A stretch of 64,000 bases of DNA from Amphibalanus amphitrite (lineage: Eukaryota; Arthropoda; Thecostraca; Balanomorpha; Balanidae). The position numbers were made by a program, and so were the translations under genes. The notes beneath the pieces are model-generated. The model was not told the DNA's origin. It worked only from the letters and a program-made list of their open reading frames with translations, and did no database searches. Shown here piece by piece: positions 33,267 through 64,000 of this stretch. The stretch lies in assembly GCF_019059575.1 (NCBI RefSeq), contig NW_024881965.1, positions 186,001 through 250,000 of the forward strand, written 5' to 3'. Each line of letters begins with the position of its first letter. The first letter of the stretch is position 1.

Positions 33267-33359
33267 CTTGAAGCAGTACCGCCTGCTCTATCACAGATCG
33301 AGATACCCGGGTCTTTGTGGTGATGGTCAGGCCGATGGTGACTGAAGGTGTCCAAAATC
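33267..33359 (-). other. USE1 5' UTR part of exon 1, with a possible upstream noncoding exon
   Basis: A minus-strand acceptor lies just above 33359. A donor-like tcct|gtgagtac lies with its last exon base at 33633, which would end a noncoding leader exon. Only splice-site appearance supports this. Confidence 0.4.
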
Positions 33360-33699
33360 CTGTGAAAAGACAAGCTAGTTAGCCTTAGTTCACACTGCCT
33401 CCCGGCTTCATGACAATAAGTAAAGGAAAGTAATAACTCATAGGTTACAAGCGCTTTTTTAGCAATTATCATCCAAAACCATAGCTTCATCCTTAGCCTA
33501 ATAATCGGACCGAGGCGAATCAATATATTCGGGTGTATCAATCACACTGCACCGCCCGTCATCGATGACGTCTGAGTCCCTCCGATAATCACTCTGAAAA
33601 TATGGCTAAGGAGTGGAAAGTATGGTACTCACAGGACGAGCTGATGGTAGGCTGGATCACTGGATGGGTTTGCGTTGACAGGAGAGCCTATCCCTGACC

Positions 33700-34225
33700 C
33701 TGAGCAGTTCGCTCACCGGGCTGCTAGCCACCAGTCTGTCTCACCCGGCGCCAAACGGTACAGCCAGGCACTGTCTCACTGAAACGCCTCACTGAAATGT
33801 ACTGCTTCACTGGAAGGTTTGGCCACTCGGAAATACCTCACTAGACTATCTCACTGGAATATTCCATTAGACAGTATAATGGCGCCCTGGCCCACCTCCG
33901 ATGCACGGTATTACCAACCAGCTTCACGGCTCGTGCCCTCACTGAACGGTGCGGTCGCCCGGGATAATTCCACCAGGCGGTACAGCCGCCCGGGACCGTC
34001 TCACTAGTGTCTCACTGGAGTCTCACTGGACAGCCATCCAGGGCTGTCTCACTGAACTGTCTCACAAGACTACCTCACTGAATGGTATTGTCGCCCGAAA
34101 CAGTCTCACCGGACGTTACAGCCGCCCGGCTCCGTCTCACTAGTGTCTCACCCGACAGTCTCGCTGGATAACTGACACTGGACTGTCTCAGTTGAGTGTC
34201 TCACTGTACGTTACAGCCGCCCGGT
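33700..34225. repeat. GTCTCACTG(AA) minisatellite with CGGTACAGCCGCCCGG blocks
   Basis: Many short GTCTCACTGGA/GAACTGT units are mixed with three or four copies of a block ending TACAGCCGCCCGGxxC. That block also borders the minus-strand candidate exon at 34231, upstream of USE1. Confidence 0.75.
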
Positions 34226-34230
34226 CCTAC

Positions 34231-34527
34231 CCACTCGTAGCTGGAAGCGCGTGAGATCGCCGACACGGTGGCCGCCGACGGCTGCGGCGAGGGCAGCGTC
34301 ACCAGCACGCCCGCGTTCCCAAAGTGCGCGTGCAGCACGCGCCGGCGGTACATGCCGAACGAGAACAGCCGCTCCCGCTCGGCAGCCGCCCGCTGCCGCT
34401 GCTGGGCCGCGAAGATGCGCCGCGCGGCGTCACTGTAGCGCTCCTCTATGGAGATGTGGGAGGAGGAGGAGGAGGCCGAGCCAGACGAGGAGGACTGGGA
34501 GGAAGAGGAGCTGACTGGGTCGGCCAT
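34231..34527 (-). CDS. candidate coding exon, function not recognised
   Basis: This is an open frame on the minus strand from ATG at 34527. It gives a serine-rich N-terminus (MADPVSSSSSQ), a charged helix (AARRIFAAQQRQRAAAERER) and LFSFGMYRRRVLHAHFGNAG, ending at a possible donor (tggtgg-type TGG|gtagga at 34230). GC-rich codon use resembles the true exons nearby. The ORF itself runs to a TGA at 34201. The next exon was not found, and the downstream side is a GTCTCACTG minisatellite. It could be the first exon of a gene between USE1 and BRWD, or a GC-patch artefact. Confidence 0.35.
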
Positions 34528-36151
34528 CGGACGGCCATGCTGACTGGGTGAACGCTGCCAGGGATCTCACTCGGTCAGTACCTGCTGGAGAGGGAGGATG
34601 GATAGGGAAGGGCATCCAATGACAATGTTGCAGTGAGAAAGACATGAATATATAGCAAAGAGTCCACAACAAGTGTCCATAACAAAATGTAACAAGTGAC
34701 CCAATAAAAAGATGAAGATAAAGATGGGAATACAAACTGTTTACCAAAAATATAAAATATAAGGCCCTCCAGCAAAAGTGGTTAGTCAGTTAGTGTGCTT
34801 TTCAGGTATTAGCTTTGAATGGCACAGGCGATGCAGTAAAATAATCTTTTATAGAAATGAGAGGCTTCATTTTCATGCGGACAATGTTTGTTATGAGCTT
34901 TTGGACGCATTCTAATACTGATCTCAATCTGTATTGGTTACTTCATTGTGATGCTAGCAAGTAACCACTTCATACTCAAAGAACCATAAGCATATGGTGT
35001 GTGCCCCATGCAGAAGCTACCGATCGTATTAAATAAAAATTATTTATGTGCTAGCCTAGCTGAGTCATCCATCCCACAGTTGAGATTTTGATCTCATCAA
35101 AATTATCATAGGTATTTTGCCAGTGCTGGAAATGAGGCCTCTTTCTGGTCCCCCCTTTTTATTCTCCGAGTGGGCAAACCCAATCTAGCGCTACCTAAGC
35201 CTTTCAGGACCTGCTCAGAGACGCTGTTGTTTTAGCCGCTCGGCTCGGCCCATTTGAGATGCAAAGTTGATAAGCACATGAAGTTTATTCAGGGCTCCTG
35301 AATATATGGCTTCAAAATTAATCACCCATATTAGTTATTACCTTCCATAATGGCAACACTTTATCCCATATTACCTGTGCCGTGTTTATGTTCGTGCGTG
35401 GTGTGATTTGTGAACGAGTGATTGCCGATTGGTTGGTGTTATGGTGTTATTTTGGTTTTACGAGACATGTAAGAATCACTTTTGGATTCAGGAGGTCAAA
35501 TAATGTACGAACATGCAAAACGTATCATTGAAAGCTTCTTAGGGCTTTATCTTGACATATCAATATAGGTACCTGATTTGTTTCCCTCTGGACTTTTTAC
35601 TGGCAATGGATTTCAATTTGCCTGCTAGACATACCTTAGTAGTCAATTCAATTAATAACGGGTTATATCTCAGATCATTAACAAAACAAAAACCAAAACA
35701 ATAGGGATGCAAAATCAGTGTAAACTTCCCATATGCCTCATATGCCTCCAACACCGACGTGCAGTTTTTATTTCAGTTTTGTAACATATGCGCTAGATTT
35801 GTCGACACAATATTAGAGATGGGAGTCGTATGCCAAGCAAGTACCATTTGGTACTGGACGGAAGGTTGACGCCGTGCCAGTTCGTGAGATGTGAGAAAAG
35901 GCCTGAGGCGTTTTAATAATGGCATTATTGGTGATCGATTAGAGTGGGTAAACTTTCAGGAAATTGCTTTTTTGTCGAAAATAGACAAATAAATCTAGCG
36001 AAGAAAGCTCATAACACATTAAATTTTTCCTCGACTGCGTCACTATATTCCTATGCCCTGTCGGCTGGAGAATGGCTCAGTGTGGCTGCAACGGCAAAGT
36101 GGGCTATTTGGTCATTGAATTATTGCTATTTATTCTTGATGGGTGGTGACA
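34528..36151. other. 5' flank between the minus-strand candidate exon and BRWD
   Basis: AT-rich, without recognisable exons. It should hold the BRWD promoter and possibly a divergent one. No clear core-promoter motif was identified. Confidence 0.45.
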
Positions 36152-62819
<26,668 letters not shown>

Positions 62820-63090
62820 CAGGCGGCCGCCGGCGGTCCGCGACGACGCACCCGCTCAACACGGCCGGGCGCGACCGGTGGGTCCGGCGCCGGCGGCCGC
62901 TGACACACACTAACTGACGCTCATTTCGGCAGGTAACCGTGCCACCGACCGGTGCGGCCACCCGCCAGACACGCCGCGCAGCATGGATCAATGACGGGTG
63001 ATTCCGCGAGTCTCTTGTTTTTCACATTTTTGTCATTTTCTTTGCTCAATTGTTGAAACAAACTTGTGAATAAATGTCTTTGTAATATGA
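62820..63090 (+). other. BRWD 3' UTR
   Basis: GC-rich at first, then AT-rich. The polyadenylation hexamer at 63069 is followed by a GT-rich stretch, so cleavage is expected near 63090. Confidence 0.7.
63069..63074 (+). promoter_or_regulatory. polyadenylation signal, BRWD
   Basis: This is an AATAAA hexamer 250 bases after the stop codon, followed by a TGT-rich element. Confidence 0.7.
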
Positions 63091-63529
63091 AGCGTTTTGC
63101 GTAAGGGCTATCGATCTTAAAGTGAGTCCAGTCATTCTAATGATCGAATTTGGTTTGCATGTAGTTGGTGCGCCCAGATTTGCCCCAAAGGGTGCTAGCT
63201 GGACGCAGGTGAAAGTAAAACAGTTGTCTACTGTTACTGGTAAATGTATTGTCCGCTGGCTAACACCGATGCGTCGCCGTTAGTTCTCTCCGCCGTGTTA
63301 AAAACAACCACTGACACTGACGGCCACGGTCGGGCCGGCCGGCCGGTTATCCAGGCCGACCTCTGACCCCGCCGGTCATCCACGCTGACCCCTGACCCCG
63401 CCCTCCGACCGGCTCCGCGCGGGAGGCCGGCGGAGGGCCCGGTCAGCGCACAAATCACACGCACATATCACACGCAGCTGCGAGTGGGCCAAGAAATATC
63501 GCCCAGGGCGGCGGCACGCAGCCAATCGG

Positions 63530-63930
63530 CACAGTATAATACAGTCACGGGTCACGCGGCCGGCATTCAGTGCGGTCGCGGGTCGCACGACCGGCATTCA
63601 GCACAGCTGTGAGTCACATGCCAGCTTCCAGCGCAAACATAGGTCAAATGGCCGGCATTCAGCGCAAGCACAAGTCACACCACCGGCTTTCAGTACAGCT
63701 ACGACTCATTTCATCGGGGTGCAATGCAGCCGTGAGTCACGCGGCCATTATTCAGTATCGTCACGGGTCACAGGCCGGTACTCAGTACAGTAGTGAGTCA
63801 CACGGCCGGCAATCATTGCAGTTACGGGTCACAGGCCGGCACTCAGTGCAGTCGCGAGTCGCACGGCCAGCATTCAGTGGACTCACGGACCTGCGGCGGG
63901 CATTCAGTGCAGCGCCGGGCGCACGCGGCG
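63530..63930. repeat. about 32-bp minisatellite (GTCACACGGCCGGCATTCAG)
   Basis: About twelve imperfect units of GTCGCGAGTCGCACGGCCGG CATTCAGTGCA lie in the 3' flank of BRWD. The ORF through it is repeat-driven. Confidence 0.8.
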
Positions 63931-64000
63931 GCGCCGTGTCCAAAGCAGAGGCAGTGTAGAGGCTGACGGTTGGGTGGTGTTAGCACGAGACGGGGGGGGG

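Overview
The window is nuclear DNA of an animal, most likely an arthropod and plausibly a crustacean. The genes are split into short exons with GT-AG introns. A five-unit AACCT/TTAGG array (the ancestral arthropod telomere repeat) lies in an intron, and mobile-element debris (MITEs, a Ty3/gypsy gag remnant with a tRNA-Ser-type primer site, a non-LTR tail) fills the spaces. The species is not identifiable by eye; a barnacle-like GC-rich crustacean is only a guess. Base composition alternates between GC-rich patches and AT-rich stretches.

Layout. 1-10.2 kb: no exon recognised; it holds minisatellites, a head-to-head pair of tRNA-headed repeats (about 4.5-6.2 kb), a 192-bp tandem duplication and GC-rich patches with TAATCC sites. 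10.2-16.5 kb (+): the 3' part of a defective proventriculus (dve)/SATB-type gene, with a ULD (CMP) domain, a CUT-like domain and two K50 homeodomains on five exons; the 5' end is not seen. 17-29.8 kb: gene-poor, with a 2.86-kb element bearing about 255-bp, nearly identical inverted repeats, several minisatellites and a TTAA MITE. 29.8-33.3 kb (-): USE1, an ER SNARE, six coding exons joined in phase; the short last exon is not found. 34.2-34.5 kb (-): an unrecognised serine-rich candidate exon. 36.15-62.82 kb (+): a complete BRWD/PHIP-family gene. I joined 27 exons whose phases agree at every junction, giving 2,055 codons with WD40 repeats, two bromodomains and a long acidic/basic tail, and a polyadenylation signal 250 bp after the stop. 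62.8-64 kb: 3' flank with a minisatellite.

The genes do not form a pathway: a developmental transcription factor, a SNARE for Golgi-to-ER traffic, and a chromatin reader/CUL4 adaptor. USE1 and BRWD are divergently arranged and their 5' ends are about 2.5-2.9 kb apart.

Most unusual observation. At more than a dozen exon edges in dve and BRWD, the exon end together with its splice site is tandemly copied into the neighbouring intron (2-5 copies, periods about 55-125 bp). Rows of intact-looking duplicate donors or acceptors result. Examples are four copies of one acceptor at 44.89-45.13 kb, three at 40.18-40.37 kb, four donors at 46.41-46.63 kb and three donors at 38.43-38.68 kb. This looks like a recurrent process of splice-junction duplication and could feed alternative splicing, intron sliding or intron gain.
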